A DNA stretch of 64,000 nucleotides from Terriglobus roseus (GCF_900102185.1 NZ_LT629690.1:124001-188000); one strand, 5' to 3'; positions 34,127 to 42,956 are shown, counted from the first letter of the stretch. Made by a program: numbers and translations. Notes: generated by a model from the letters alone, not told the origin.

Positions 34127-35085
34127 TTCAACATGCCGATGGTGTGCAGCCACACTTCAACGAGGTGTGGCCACGCCGTTGCGGGATACTTTGTTGGTCG
34201 CAGACCGAAGGCGTGCGCGCCTTCTGCGTAGGAATGGAACTCGACCGGCACCTTGGCTTTGATGAGTGCGGCTTCGTAGCTGAGCGCGTCCCAGATGCTG
34301 TCCACGTTGTCGTTCTCGTTTTGAAGAAGGAACGTGGGCGGTGTCTGCGCGGTGATGTGGCTTGCGATGTCCGGGTTCAGTTCCAGCGTGCCTCGCTTGA
34401 AGCCGAGATGACCGGGGTAGAGTGCAACGGCGAAGTCGGGGCGGCAGCTTTGGTCGTCTGCGGCATCTACGCGTGGGTAGATGCGTTTGTCGAAATGGAC
34501 GCTCATGCCTGCGACCATATAACCGCCTGCTGAGAAGCCGAGCACGCCGATCTTATGTGGGTTGATTTTCCATTCGGCCGCATGTTGGCGAACGAGGCCC
34601 ATGGTGCGTTGCGCATCTTCGAGCGCCATGGGGGATCCGGGATACGCACCCCAGTATGGGGCTGAGCGCGGCGCGGGTACGCGGTACTTCAACACAATGC
34701 AGGTGATGCCATGCGTGGTGAGCCAGTCGCAGACCTCTGTACCTTCCAGGTCAATTGCGAGTTCCATGAAGCCGCCGCCGGGGAATACGACTACGGCAAC
34801 GCCGGTGTTGTTGGACTTGGGTGAGTAGACCGTCATGGTGGGTCGCGAGACGTTTTCAATGCCGCTGGATGGCTTGCCACCAATGAAGTACTTCGGGTCG
34901 GTGGTTGTCTCCATGCGCTCTGGACCCTTGGCTGGCAGTGCGTCGGGAATTTTTCCGGGCCAGATGGGGATTTGTGTGTGGCCGGGAGATGGCTGCCACG
35001 TGTTGGCCTGCGCCCTGAGCATGGGCAGGCATGTGAAGACGGCGAGGCAAAGGAGCAACAGACGTGCGGAACGCAGACGGCTCAC
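34123..35085 (-). CDS. Secreted alpha/beta-hydrolase (acetyl-esterase / xylanase-associated type)
   Basis: Exported esterase-like protein of 320 residues with signal peptide (1 to about 26, LLLLCLAVFTCLPMLRAQA). The alpha/beta-hydrolase core shows the oxyanion FPGGGF, the nucleophile elbow GFSAGG, a late Asp in NENDNVDS, and the histidine in GAHAFG. The combination of an IPIWPG start and YRVPAPRS resembles esterases that deacetylate xylan or other sugars. Start is GTG at 35085. Its stop codon shares CTAG with the stop of the convergent gene at 31844. Confidence 0.85.
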   Translation of the reverse strand: MSRLRSARLLLLCLAVFTCLPMLRAQANTWQPSPGHTQIPIWPGKIPDALPAKGPERMETTTDPKYFIGGKPSSGIENVSRPTMTVYSPKSNNTGVAVVVFPGGGFMELAIDLEGTEVCDWLTTHGITCIVLKYRVPAPRSAPYWGAYPGSPMALEDAQRTMGLVRQHAAEWKINPHKIGVLGFSAGGYMVAGMSVHFDKRIYPRVDAADDQSCRPDFAVALYPGHLGFKRGTLELNPDIASHITAQTPPTFLLQNENDNVDSIWDALSYEAALIKAKVPVEFHSYAEGAHAFGLRPTKYPATAWPHLVEVWLHTIGMLN

Positions 35086-35258
35086 GGGAAAACCTGATGT
35101 GTGGAGTGGTGCGGCAGCGGGATGCGCGGCGGCACCAGCACAGGCTACGCCCGTGGCCTGTGCATCGTGCCGGAGGTATCCGCGTTGCTACTACGTCAGT
35201 TTCAGCATCTCGTTGGCGCACTGGAAGCTTGCCCAAAAATATTTCTGCAAAAACCCTT

Positions 35259-35288
35259 GGAATATATTCCGATATAGGAATATATTCT
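35259..35288. promoter_or_regulatory. Duplicated ArsR operator (GGAATATATTCC)
   Basis: A perfect 12-bp palindrome GGAATATATTCC at 35259-35270 and a near-perfect copy GGAATATATTCT at 35277-35288, centres 18 bp apart, ending four bases before the arsR start. Position and symmetry suggest autorepression by the ArsR protein encoded next. No Shine-Dalgarno sequence lies between the second copy and the ATG. Confidence 0.75.
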
Positions 35289-35292
35289 TGCC

Positions 35293-35655
35293 ATGACACG
35301 GAGATCACATTCTGCGGATGTCTTCAGCGCCATCGCCGAGCCGCGGCGGCGAGAGGTTGTTGCGGTGCTTGCGGATGGCGAGGAGTATGCCGTCAATGAG
35401 ATCGTGCTGCGGATGAAGATGGCTCAACCTGCCGTCTCAAAACACCTGAACGCCCTGCGCAAGGCCGGGGTGGTGACGGTGGTCAAACGCGGACAACACC
35501 GCATGTATCGTCTCGATGCCTTGGCGCTTAAGCCGGTGCATGACTGGGTGCGGGAATTCGAACGTTACTGGACGCACCAGGTGGATCAGATCAAGCAGCG
35601 TGCCGAGCAGAAGGCGCTGGAGAGATTGATTCGTATCGACAAAGACAAGAAGTAA
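35293..35655 (+). CDS. ArsR-family repressor
   Basis: A 120-residue winged-helix regulator: VFSAIAEPRRREVVAVLADGEEYAVNEIV, recognition helix AQPAVSKHLNALRKAGVV, wing VKRGQHRMYRLD, and a C-terminal WVREFERYWTHQVDQIKQRAEQKA dimerisation helix. No metal-binding CxC is present, so it belongs to the non-metal type that heads cassettes with AHSA1 (SRPBCC) proteins. Two GGAATATATTC operators immediately precede it. The next gene starts 17 nt downstream. Confidence 0.92.
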   Translation: MTRRSHSADVFSAIAEPRRREVVAVLADGEEYAVNEIVLRMKMAQPAVSKHLNALRKAGVVTVVKRGQHRMYRLDALALKPVHDWVREFERYWTHQVDQIKQRAEQKALERLIRIDKDKK

Positions 35656-35671
35656 ACCCAAAGGGGGAGCA

Positions 35672-36124
35672 ATGGCAGCCACAGTTATAGAAGGCGTTTT
35701 GCATGCCTTTGAAATCGTTAAGGAAGAACGAATCGCGGCTCCGATTGAGATCGTCTTCGAGACCATTCTGGAGCAGATGGGACCGCTTAATTCCACTCCG
35801 GAAAAGCCGATGCCGATGGTATTGGAGGCGTGGCCCGGAGGACGGTGGTACCGCGATCTGGGCAATGATTCTGGTCACTTCTGGGGAAATGTGCAGGCCA
35901 TCAAGGCGCCTTCGTTGCTTGAAATCTCGGGGCCTCTTTTCATGTCCAACCCTGCGGTTTCGAATTTGCAGTATCGGCTTACAGAAGAGGATGGCGAAAC
36001 TGTGATGCGCTTTCGTCATCGTGCGATGGGCTGGGTTGGCGATCAGGAACGTGGCGTGGATGCCGGCTGGAGCAACATGATTGAACGGATTCGCGAGGCT
36101 GTAGCGGAACGAGCGAGGAAATAG
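35672..36124 (+). CDS. AHSA1/SRPBCC-family protein
   Basis: A 150-residue START-like ligand-binding protein: KEERIAAPIEIVFETIL, WPGGRWYRDLGNDSGHFWGNVQAI, LLEISGPLFMSNPAVSNLQYRL and WSNMIERIREAV. GGGGGAG lies before the ATG. Position right after an ArsR gene is the usual setting of this family, whose ligands are mostly unknown. Next downstream are a very small membrane protein and DUF899. Confidence 0.9.
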   Translation: MAATVIEGVLHAFEIVKEERIAAPIEIVFETILEQMGPLNSTPEKPMPMVLEAWPGGRWYRDLGNDSGHFWGNVQAIKAPSLLEISGPLFMSNPAVSNLQYRLTEEDGETVMRFRHRAMGWVGDQERGVDAGWSNMIERIREAVAERARK

Positions 36125-36126
36125 CC

Positions 36127-36261
36127 ATGTGTCCCTTTTGCATTTCGACTGCGGTATGGATTGCGGCGGGTGTTGCATCTGCGGGAGGAGCTTCCGCGCT
36201 TGCTGTAAAAATTTGGAACTCAAAGACGCACAAACAGGAGGTGAACGGTGACAACGAATGA
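36127..36261 (+). CDS. 44-residue membrane peptide with N-terminal CPFC
   Basis: ATG at 36127, two bases after the AHSA1 stop, to TGA at 36261. The peptide begins MCPFC, continues as one hydrophobic Ala/Gly-rich helix (ISTAVWIAAGVASAGGASAL), and ends with a short charged tail. Its 3' end carries the AGGAGG site of the DUF899 gene and overlaps that gene by 14 nt. The coupling on both sides argues that it is translated. I recall similar tiny CPxC membrane peptides beside ArsR/DUF899 genes elsewhere, but no function. Confidence 0.7.
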   Translation: MCPFCISTAVWIAAGVASAGGASALAVKIWNSKTHKQEVNGDNE

Positions 36262-37000
36262 GCAGATTGCGCAGATGAAGAAACCCGCCGTGGTTTCTGC
36301 AGAAGAATGGCAGAACGCATGGCAGGAGATGCTGGTGAAAGAGAAGGAATTCACTCGTTCACGCGACGCTTTGGCAGCGGCACGCCGTCGGATGCCCTGG
36401 TTTGCAGTGGAGAAGGAGTATGTCTTCGAAGGGCCGCAGGGCAAGGTTTCACTGCTGGATCTATTCGATGGACAGCGGCAGCTTGTGCTGTATCGCGCGT
36501 TTTACGACTCGAATGTTTATGGCTGGCCGGAGCATGCCTGCGTTGGTTGTTCGATGGGGGCAGACCAGGTTTCGAACCTGTTGCACCTTCATGCACGCGA
36601 CACCTCGCTGGTGTATGCATCGCGTGGATCGCAGGAGAACATTGCCACGCTGAAGCAGCGTATGGGATGGGATGCGATTCCCTGGTTCACCATTACGGAT
36701 GACTTCGATAAGGACTTCGGTGTGGATGAGTGGCATGGCCACAACGTGTTCTTTCGCGATGAGCACGACAAAATCTTCCGCACGTACTGGGTGAATAGCC
36801 GTGGCGATGAAGCGATGGGGAATGTGTGGAGCTATCTTGACGTGACTCCGCTGGGACGGCAGGAACTTTGGGAAGATTCGCCTGAGGGTTATCCGCAAAC
36901 GGAACCGTATAAGTGGTGGCGTTGGCATGATGCTTACGGGAAAGAAGATGCGAAGTGGTCGAACGTTGTTGATAACGCGACGGTACTTCTTAACCTGTAA
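36248..37000 (+). CDS. DUF899 thioredoxin-like protein
   Basis: A 250-residue protein of the DUF899 family, a thioredoxin-fold group of unknown role. Visible: VVSAEEWQNAWQEMLVKEKEFTRSRDALAAARRRMPW, FEGPQGKVSLLDLFDGQRQL, the cysteine pair CVGC in HACVGCSMGADQ, and YWVNSRGDEAMGNVWSYLDVTPLGRQE. Start is GTG (36248) with AGGAGG five bases upstream. It ends the ArsR-AHSA1-small peptide-DUF899 operon. The cysteine pairs here and in the small peptide hint at a redox function. Confidence 0.92.
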   Translation: MTTNEQIAQMKKPAVVSAEEWQNAWQEMLVKEKEFTRSRDALAAARRRMPWFAVEKEYVFEGPQGKVSLLDLFDGQRQLVLYRAFYDSNVYGWPEHACVGCSMGADQVSNLLHLHARDTSLVYASRGSQENIATLKQRMGWDAIPWFTITDDFDKDFGVDEWHGHNVFFRDEHDKIFRTYWVNSRGDEAMGNVWSYLDVTPLGRQELWEDSPEGYPQTEPYKWWRWHDAYGKEDAKWSNVVDNATVLLNL

Positions 37001-37063
37001 GAGTGAGCAAGATCGACGCGCGATCACGAGTGGAGGGTATGTTCTAAGTCAGGGAGCGACTGC

Positions 37064-37486
37064 ATGAACATACAGAAGCAAATTCAGGAGTATATCGCCG
37101 CGCAGCCAGAGCCCAAACGCGGCGATATACAACAACTGCATTCCATGATTCTGGCGCTGAAGCCCACCTGCAAATTGCGGTTTCTGGATGGGAAGGACGA
37201 ACACGGAAAAACTGTCTCAAACCCAAACATTGGTTATGGTTCGCAGAACATTCCCTATGCCAATGGAAAAACCAGAGAGTTCTATCAAGTTGGACTGAGT
37301 GCGAATACGACAGGCATCTCCGTCTACATCATGGGCATAAGTGACAAAAACTATCTCGCCCAGACATTTGGTCCGGAACTTGGCAAAGCAAGCATTACGG
37401 GATATTGCATTAAGTTCAAAACACTCTCAGACATAAAAATGGATGTACTGAAAGCCGCAATTCAATATGGCCTGGATCGCGAGTAA
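37064..37486 (+). CDS. DUF1801 (YdhG-like) protein
   Basis: A 140-residue cytoplasmic protein of DUF1801 type: IQEYIAAQPEPKRGDIQQLHSMILAL, then NIGYGSQNIPY, EFYQVGLSANTTGISVYIMG, and the C-terminal GKASITGYCIKFKTLSDIKMDVLKAAI, matching the family's G-K-x-C-I-x-F order. Function unknown. GGGAG lies before the ATG. It is 63 nt downstream of DUF899 and may be an independent unit. Confidence 0.87.
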   Translation: MNIQKQIQEYIAAQPEPKRGDIQQLHSMILALKPTCKLRFLDGKDEHGKTVSNPNIGYGSQNIPYANGKTREFYQVGLSANTTGISVYIMGISDKNYLAQTFGPELGKASITGYCIKFKTLSDIKMDVLKAAIQYGLDRE

Positions 37487-37523
37487 GCGTGCTGATCTCG
37501 AGCGATCCAGGCATTGCAACTCG

Positions 37524-37979
37524 TTAGAGCTTCAACATCATTTCGTTGGTTTGGTTGAAGCCAGCCTTCTCATAGATGGGTTTGCCGAAGGGCGAGGCAT
37601 GCAGTGTGATGACTTTGTAGCCGAGTTCACGGCATAGATCGGTGGCTGCCTCCAGGATACGCTTCGCGTAGCCTTTGCCGCGGGCTTTGTCTGCTGTGTA
37701 GAAGTTCAGTAAATAGGGGCGGCCCGCTTCCGTGTGGAGATAGTGCGGCGGGAAGTCGCCGAAGAAGATGCCGCCGCTTGCCATTACTTCGCCTTCTTCT
37801 TCGAGGAGCAGACCCACGTAGCGGCCATCGGCAAGGCGATCGCGTACCCACGGTTCGAAGTTGGCGTCCATCGTGTTCAGTCGCTCTTCGGTTGCGAACT
37901 CATTGGCAGTGAACATGGCGTGGCGATGTTCGGTGATGAGCTTCGTGTCTTCGACGGTGGCTTGGCGGATGGTGGACAT
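37524..37979 (-). CDS. GNAT-family N-acetyltransferase
   Basis: A 151-residue acetyltransferase: IRQATVEDTKLITEHR at the start, ASGGIFFGDFP, the strand YLLNFYTADKARGKGYAKRILEAA with the acetyl-CoA pyrophosphate loop (R/Q-x-x-G-x-G/A form ARGKGYA), and TLHASPFGKPIYEKAGFNQTNEM. Substrate unknown. The ATG at 37979 has AAGGAGA nine bases upstream; the open frame 20 codons further runs into the family B repeat. Confidence 0.9.
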   Translation of the reverse strand: MSTIRQATVEDTKLITEHRHAMFTANEFATEERLNTMDANFEPWVRDRLADGRYVGLLLEEEGEVMASGGIFFGDFPPHYLHTEAGRPYLLNFYTADKARGKGYAKRILEAATDLCRELGYKVITLHASPFGKPIYEKAGFNQTNEMMLKL

Positions 37980-38003
37980 CTCTGTGGTCTCCTTCAGCAT
38001 TGC

Positions 38004-38082
38004 AGTAGTGCGAAAAGAATGCAGGTCCTTCGGCTTCACTTCGTTTCGCTCAGGATGACGCTTCGTTCGTATGAGCTTCGCT
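38004..38082 (+). repeat. Short dispersed repeat, family B copy 2
   Basis: About 79 bp sharing GAATGCAGGTCCTTCGGC, TCGCTCAGGATGACGC and CGTATGAGCTTCGCT with the copy at 25051-25121. It lies upstream of the GNAT gene and downstream of metK. The pattern CCTTCGGC plus CTCAGGATGAC is typical of REP-like palindromic repeats. Intergenic location in both cases. Confidence 0.75.
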
Positions 38083-38119
38083 TGTGGTTGAGAGACTTCT
38101 GTTGGTTGGTGAAAAGAAG

Positions 38120-38175
38120 AAGGGCGGCCTGTGGGCCGCCCTTACTTGGCTTGGTGGGCGGCTTAGCTGCCGCCC
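38120..38175. terminator. Double hairpin terminator region of metK
   Basis: Two GC-rich stems lie in the 75 nt after the metK stop: GGGCGGC/GCCGCCC (38156-38162 and 38169-38175), then AAGGGCGGCC/GGCCGCCCTT (38120-38129 and 38134-38143). On the minus strand the outer one is followed by CTTCTTTTC, as in an intrinsic terminator. Confidence 0.8.
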
Positions 38176-38193
38176 TGATTGGGTGACAGCGAT

Positions 38194-39366
38194 TTAGCGG
38201 GCTGCTCCTGCGAGCTGCTCGGCACCGGCCTTGAGAGCTGCGGCCTTGTCCGTGTTCTCCCAGGTGAAGCCTTCGCCGCTACGGCCAAAGTGACCGTAGG
38301 CTGCGGTGGCCTGGAACTTGGGCTTGCGCAGGTCGAGCGTCTCGATGATGGCCTTCGGCGTCAACGAGAAGTTCTCGCGGACGAGCTTGGTGATTTCGCC
38401 TTCGGAGATCTTGCCCGTGCCGAAGGTGTCAACCAGAACGCTGACCGGCTCAGCTACGCCGATGGCGTATGCGAGCTGAACTTCTGCGCGGTCTGCGAGG
38501 CCGGCAGCAACGATGTTCTTGGCGATGTAGCGCGCCATGTATGCAGCCGAACGGTCAACCTTGGTGCTGTCCTTACCGGAGAATGCGCCACCACCGTGAC
38601 GACCCATGCCACCGTAGGTGTCCACGATGATCTTGCGGCCGGTCAGACCGGAGTCGCCCATGGGGCCACCGACAACGAAACGGCCGGTCGGGTTGATGTG
38701 GTACTTGGTGTCTGCGTCGAGAAGCTCAGCGGGGAGGACAGCCTGGATTACGTGCTCGAGGATGTCAGCGCGTAGCTGTTCGGTGGTGACAGCTTCGTCA
38801 TGCTGCGAGGAGATGACGACTGCGTCGATGCGCACGGGCTTGTGGTCAGCGGAGTACTCCACAGTGACCTGGCTCTTACCGTCGGGACGGAGGTAGCCGA
38901 GCTTGCCGTTCTTACGCACTTCGGTGAGGCGTGCGGCCAGCTTGTGTGCCAGCGAGATGGGGGTGGGCATCAGCTCCGGGGTCTCGTTGGTTGCATAGCC
39001 GAACATCATGCCCTGATCGCCCGCGCCGCCCGTGTCCACGCCCATGGCGATGTCCGGCGACTGCGAGTTGATGGAGGAGATGACGGCGCAGGTGTTGCTA
39101 TCGAAACCGTACTCGGAGTGGGTGTAGCCAATGCCTGCAACTGTCTCGCGGACGAGCTTCTGGAAGTCGACGTAGGCCTTGGTGGTGATTTCGCCAGCAA
39201 CTACGACGAGGCCGGTGCAGGTGAGAGTCTCGCACGCAACGCGGCTGTACGGATCCTGTGCCAGGCAGGCATCGAGGATGGCGTCGGAGATCTGGTCGGC
39301 AATCTTGTCGGGATGGCCTTCGGTGACGGACTCAGAGGTAAAGAGGAAACGATCGCGAGTGGACAA
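38194..39366 (-). CDS. metK: S-adenosylmethionine synthetase
   Basis: Makes S-adenosylmethionine from methionine and ATP. The 390 residues show [17 protein letters not shown], the ATP motif [12 protein letters not shown], and [19 protein letters not shown]. The frame is open 20 codons upstream to an ATG, but an AAGGAG site lies six bases before a TTG at 39366, which starts [21 protein letters not shown], as in the family; I take TTG. Together with ahcY 2 kb away it covers synthesis of the methyl donor and removal of its product. Confidence 0.96.
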   Translation of the reverse strand: MSTRDRFLFTSESVTEGHPDKIADQISDAILDACLAQDPYSRVACETLTCTGLVVVAGEITTKAYVDFQKLVRETVAGIGYTHSEYGFDSNTCAVISSINSQSPDIAMGVDTGGAGDQGMMFGYATNETPELMPTPISLAHKLAARLTEVRKNGKLGYLRPDGKSQVTVEYSADHKPVRIDAVVISSQHDEAVTTEQLRADILEHVIQAVLPAELLDADTKYHINPTGRFVVGGPMGDSGLTGRKIIVDTYGGMGRHGGGAFSGKDSTKVDRSAAYMARYIAKNIVAAGLADRAEVQLAYAIGVAEPVSVLVDTFGTGKISEGEITKLVRENFSLTPKAIIETLDLRKPKFQATAAYGHFGRSGEGFTWENTDKAAALKAGAEQLAGAAR

Positions 39367-39462
39367 AAACTGCTCCTTGAGGCGCTTGCAGCGAGGAATA
39401 GATATTCGATCCATTTTAACGCGCATGGATGCAGAAAACGCTGATTAAGGAAGGAATGAGTA

Positions 39463-39924
39463 CTAGTGCGTTCTGTAAATGGCCGGAACCCACTTCTTTT
39501 CCGGCAGATGCACGATGCCGCGACGCACAAGAACCCATAGAACACCGGCGGCAAGGGCAAGGACAATGAGCAACATAGCCACGACGCCGAGCCAGCGCAG
39601 GCGGCGGGCCGGGGCATCCGTGACGCGGCTGCGATGTACGGCTTCGGCGAGTTCACGCCAGTCGTCTTCGTGTCCGTTGGTATCGAGGCCTTTGGCGCGC
39701 ATGGCGTCCAGGAAGCGACGGACGGTTTCGTCTACATCAAGTCCGCAGAAGTTGGCGTAGGAACGAACGATGCCACGATTGAAGACTCCGCCGGGCAGGT
39801 CAGTGTAGCGGTCTCCCTCAAGCGCCTGAAGGTGGCGCAAGGAGACACGCGTGGAGACTGAGACCTCGTCGAGCGAGATGCCGCGCGATTCGCGCTGCTC
39901 CTTGAGTTCCTGACCGAATGGCAT
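39463..39924 (-). CDS. Membrane-anchored RodZ-like helix-turn-helix protein
   Basis: A 153-residue protein: an N-terminal HTH of the RodZ (HTH_25) type (FGQELKEQRESRGISLDEVSVSTRVSLRHLQALEGDRY, then GGVFNRGIVRSYANFCGLD), a charged linker, and one membrane helix (about 112-132). The periplasmic part is only about 20 residues, much shorter than in E. coli RodZ, so a cell-shape role is uncertain. It lies 97 nt upstream of metK on the same strand. Confidence 0.88.
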   Translation of the reverse strand: MPFGQELKEQRESRGISLDEVSVSTRVSLRHLQALEGDRYTDLPGGVFNRGIVRSYANFCGLDVDETVRRFLDAMRAKGLDTNGHEDDWRELAEAVHRSRVTDAPARRLRWLGVVAMLLIVLALAAGVLWVLVRRGIVHLPEKKWVPAIYRTH

Positions 39925-40126
39925 GCGTTCCGATGCTCGTAATGTACTCTGCAGAGTTTGCGACTGACGCTACGCCGTCATGCTACATGTAACCCGTTAA
40001 AAACCAAAGATACTGGCAGATAAAAAGCCTATTACCGAACCTGAAATGGAACGGCTGATATTGCCAGCAGGGTCAAAACGGGTTGCGATATAAGGGTGAG
40101 CTAAGAAATTCCGCTCGGAGAGTGCT
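39925..40126. promoter_or_regulatory. Divergent promoter region
   Basis: About 200 nt between the RodZ-like gene (minus) and the GH5-like gene (plus). It must hold both promoters. CGGAG seven bases before the GTG at 40127 is the only clear signal. Confidence 0.4.
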
Positions 40127-41239
40127 GTGAAAGCTTGCCGTTTGTTGTTCGTTCTTCTTGTTGCCGTACTTGTTTCGGTGATTTCGTCACGTGCCCAGGA
40201 GCGCTGGTCCGCTGACAAAGCAAAGGATTGGTATGCCAAGCAGCAGTGGTTGGTGGGCGCGAACTACGTGCCTTCCGATGCCATTAACCAGCTTGAAATG
40301 TTCCAGGCAGCAACGTGGAATCCGGCGCTGAATGACAAGGAACTGGGATGGGCTGAAGGCATTGGCATGAACACCATGCGCGTGTTCCTGCATGACCAGT
40401 TGTGGGCGCAGGATCCTGAGGGGTTCAAGAAGCGGCTGAATGAGTTTCTGGCCATCTGCGCGAAGCATCACATCAAGCCGATGCTGGTGCTATTTGATTC
40501 TGTGTGGGACCCCGAGCCAAAGCTGGGACCGCAGCATCCTCCGATTCCGGGAGTGCATAACTCGGGATGGGTGCAGAGCCCGGGACGTAAAGGCCTAACT
40601 GATCCTGCTTATGAGCCGAAGTTGGAAGCGTATGTGAAGGGCGTTGTTGGTGCGTTTGCGAAGGATGATCGCATCCTGGCATGGGACATCTGGAATGAGC
40701 CGGATAACGACACGCCGCAGTACGGTGTGATTGCGAACAAAACAGCGCGCATCGATTACTACCTGCCCAAGGCGTTTGCATGGGCGCGTAGCGAGCATCC
40801 GATACAGCCGTTGACCAGCGGTGTGTGGCATGACGATTGGAATCCCGGGAAGTTGAAGTCGACCGCGAAGATTCAGCTTGAAGAGTCTGACGTGATCAGC
40901 TTCCACAACTACGGATGGCCTGAGGAGTTTGAGGCGAAGATCAAGGAACTGCAGCAGTATGGCCGTCCGATCATCTGCACGGAGTACATGGCGCGTGGTG
41001 CGGGCAGCACGTTTGATAACAGCTTGCCCATTGCGAAGCAGTATCACGTGGGTGCCATCAACTGGGGTCTTGTGGATGGCAAGACGCAGACGCGTTATCC
41101 GTGGGACTCATGGAAGAAGCCCTATGTGATGGATCAGCCGGTGCTTTGGTTCCATGATGTGTTTCATGCGGATGGCACGCCCTATCGTCAGCATGAGGCG
41201 GAGTTGATTCGGCAATTGACTGGCCGGGGCATGCAGTAG
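40127..41239 (+). CDS. Secreted GH5-like glycoside hydrolase
   Basis: Exported retaining glycosidase of clan GH-A, 370 residues. After a signal peptide (about 1-23) the barrel shows ANYVPSDAINQLEMFQ, MNTMRVFLHD, the acid/base glutamate in WDIWNEP (E191), SFHNYGWPE, and the nucleophile glutamate in ICTEYMAR (E286). The pattern matches cellulase-family (GH5-type) proteins, often annotated as xylanases; the true polysaccharide is open. Start is GTG with CGGAG seven bases upstream. A strong terminator follows, so it is a single-gene unit. Confidence 0.9.
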   Translation: MKACRLLFVLLVAVLVSVISSRAQERWSADKAKDWYAKQQWLVGANYVPSDAINQLEMFQAATWNPALNDKELGWAEGIGMNTMRVFLHDQLWAQDPEGFKKRLNEFLAICAKHHIKPMLVLFDSVWDPEPKLGPQHPPIPGVHNSGWVQSPGRKGLTDPAYEPKLEAYVKGVVGAFAKDDRILAWDIWNEPDNDTPQYGVIANKTARIDYYLPKAFAWARSEHPIQPLTSGVWHDDWNPGKLKSTAKIQLEESDVISFHNYGWPEEFEAKIKELQQYGRPIICTEYMARGAGSTFDNSLPIAKQYHVGAINWGLVDGKTQTRYPWDSWKKPYVMDQPVLWFHDVFHADGTPYRQHEAELIRQLTGRGMQ

Positions 41240-41252
41240 AGAGCAAAGCGCG

Positions 41253-41300
41253 AACGCCGTGGTTGCAGGGAATCCTCTGCGATCACGGCGTTTGTTGTTT
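41253..41300 (+). terminator. Terminator of the GH5-like gene
   Basis: Outer arms AACGCCGTG (41253-41261) and CACGGCGTT (41284-41292) enclose a smaller stem GCAG/CTGC; TGTTGTTT follows. It starts 13 nt after the stop. Confidence 0.8.
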
Positions 41301-41371
41301 ACAGAACTTGTAGGGCGTCTAGTGCTAACCTTGGCAGTGACGCATTATCTTTTCACGAGGTTTCACGACAC

Positions 41372-42808
41372 ATGGCTACAGCCGTAATCGCACCCGAAGA
41401 AGTTCTCCCGTACAAGGTCGCTGACCTATCGCTTGCTTCATGGGGACGTAAGGAAATCGACATTGCCGAGCAGGAGATGCCCGGCCTGATGAGCATCCGT
41501 GCGAAGTATGCTGCAGGCAAGCCGCTGGCGGGTGTACGCGTGACCGGATCGCTGCACATGACCATTCAGACGGCTGTGCTGATCGAGACGTTGAAGGACC
41601 TTGGTGCCGATGTTCGCTGGGCAAGCTGCAACATCTTCTCCACGCAAGATCATGCGGCTGCTGCTATTGCAGAGACGGGCACGCCGGTCTTTGCATGGAA
41701 GGGCGAGACCCTGGAGGAGTACTGGTGGTGCACGTACCAGGCACTGACGTTCCCTGGTGGTCTGGGACCGCAGCTTGTTGTGGATGATGGTGGCGATGTG
41801 ACGCTGCTGATCCACAAGGGCGTTGAGTTGGAAGATGGTGACCGCAGCTTTGTGGATGCGAAGACTGGCATCAGCGAAGAAGAGGCCGTGATCCAGAAGC
41901 TGTTGCTGAAGGTGCTTGCTGAAGATCCGCAGCACTGGCACAAGCTGGCGAAGGAGTGGCGTGGTGTTTCGGAAGAGACCACGACGGGTGTACATCGCCT
42001 GTACGAGATGATGCGCAAGGGATCGCTGCTGGTGCCGGCCATCAACGTGAATGACTCCGTGACCAAGAGCAAGTTCGACAACCTGTATGGCTGCCGCGAG
42101 TCATTGGCCGACGGCATCAAGCGCGCAACGGACGTGATGATGGCGGGCAAGGTTGCTGTGGTCTGCGGTTACGGCGATGTGGGCAAAGGCTCTGCGCATT
42201 CACTGCGTGGTATGGGCGCTCGCGTCGTTGTTACGGAAATCGATCCCATCAATGCTCTGCAGGCTGCGATGGAAGGTTTTGAAGTGACCACGCTGGAAGA
42301 CACGCTGGGTCGTGGCGATATCTATGTCACCTGCACCGGCAACCTGGACATCATCACGCTGGAGCACATGCAGCAGATGAAGGATCAGGCCATCGTTTGC
42401 AACATTGGTCATTTCGATAACGAAATCCAGATGGAGCGCCTGAACAACTCTGGCGCAGAGAAGCTGGAGATCAAACCGCAGGTACACAAGTACACGTTTG
42501 CCAAGGGCAATGCGATCTTCATCCTTGCGGAAGGCCGCCTGGTGAACCTGGGTTGCGCAACGGGTCATCCTTCGTTCGTGATGAGCAACAGCTTCAGCAA
42601 CCAGACGCTGGCGCAGCTTGATCTGTGGAAGAACAAGGACACCTACGAGGTGGGTGTGTATGTACTGCCGAAGCAGTTGGACGAGGAAGTCGCTCGGCTG
42701 CATTTGGAGAAGATTGGCGTGAAGCTGACGACACTCTCGCAGAAGCAGGCTGACTACATTGGCGTGAAGGTAGAAGGTCCTTATAAGGCCGAGACTTACC
42801 GCTACTAG
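41372..42808 (+). CDS. ahcY: Adenosylhomocysteinase
   Basis: Splits S-adenosylhomocysteine to homocysteine and adenosine, removing the product inhibitor of methyltransferases. The 478 residues include [37 protein letters not shown], the NAD loop [11 protein letters not shown] and a C-terminal [13 protein letters not shown], the invariant tail with the Lys-Tyr that completes the neighbour's site. The insert near residues 150-190 fits the long bacterial form. No SAH riboswitch is visible in the 130-nt leader. Ends in a clear terminator. Confidence 0.97.
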   Translation: MATAVIAPEEVLPYKVADLSLASWGRKEIDIAEQEMPGLMSIRAKYAAGKPLAGVRVTGSLHMTIQTAVLIETLKDLGADVRWASCNIFSTQDHAAAAIAETGTPVFAWKGETLEEYWWCTYQALTFPGGLGPQLVVDDGGDVTLLIHKGVELEDGDRSFVDAKTGISEEEAVIQKLLLKVLAEDPQHWHKLAKEWRGVSEETTTGVHRLYEMMRKGSLLVPAINVNDSVTKSKFDNLYGCRESLADGIKRATDVMMAGKVAVVCGYGDVGKGSAHSLRGMGARVVVTEIDPINALQAAMEGFEVTTLEDTLGRGDIYVTCTGNLDIITLEHMQQMKDQAIVCNIGHFDNEIQMERLNNSGAEKLEIKPQVHKYTFAKGNAIFILAEGRLVNLGCATGHPSFVMSNSFSNQTLAQLDLWKNKDTYEVGVYVLPKQLDEEVARLHLEKIGVKLTTLSQKQADYIGVKVEGPYKAETYRY

Positions 42809-42825
42809 CTGTTTGTTGTTCGTGG

Positions 42826-42855
42826 AAGGGCGCGGCTTCGGCTGCGCCCTTTTTC
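42826..42855 (+). terminator. Terminator of ahcY
   Basis: Arms AAGGGCGC (42826-42833) and GCGCCCTT (42844-42851) with inner GGC/GCT sequence, followed by five T. It starts 17 nt after the ahcY stop. Confidence 0.88.
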
Positions 42856-42956
42856 GTGCCATGAATATGGCGCATTCAGGCATAGGTAGGCATGGCCACA
42901 CGCAGGACTCCCTGTCAGACAGGGCGGCATCCTAGCCTGCGATGAGGTGAACTGCT

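Noticed and set aside
36127-36261. Noncoding spacer between AHSA1 and DUF899
   Set aside because: A 44-codon frame with membrane helix, close coupling to both neighbours and a CPxC start is a better explanation, so it is annotated as a gene.
39367-39462. SAM riboswitch before metK
   Set aside because: The spacer is short and I find none of the conserved SAM riboswitch cores.
41293-41371. SAH riboswitch before ahcY
   Set aside because: No match to the conserved core is visible; the only structure is the terminator of the preceding gene.
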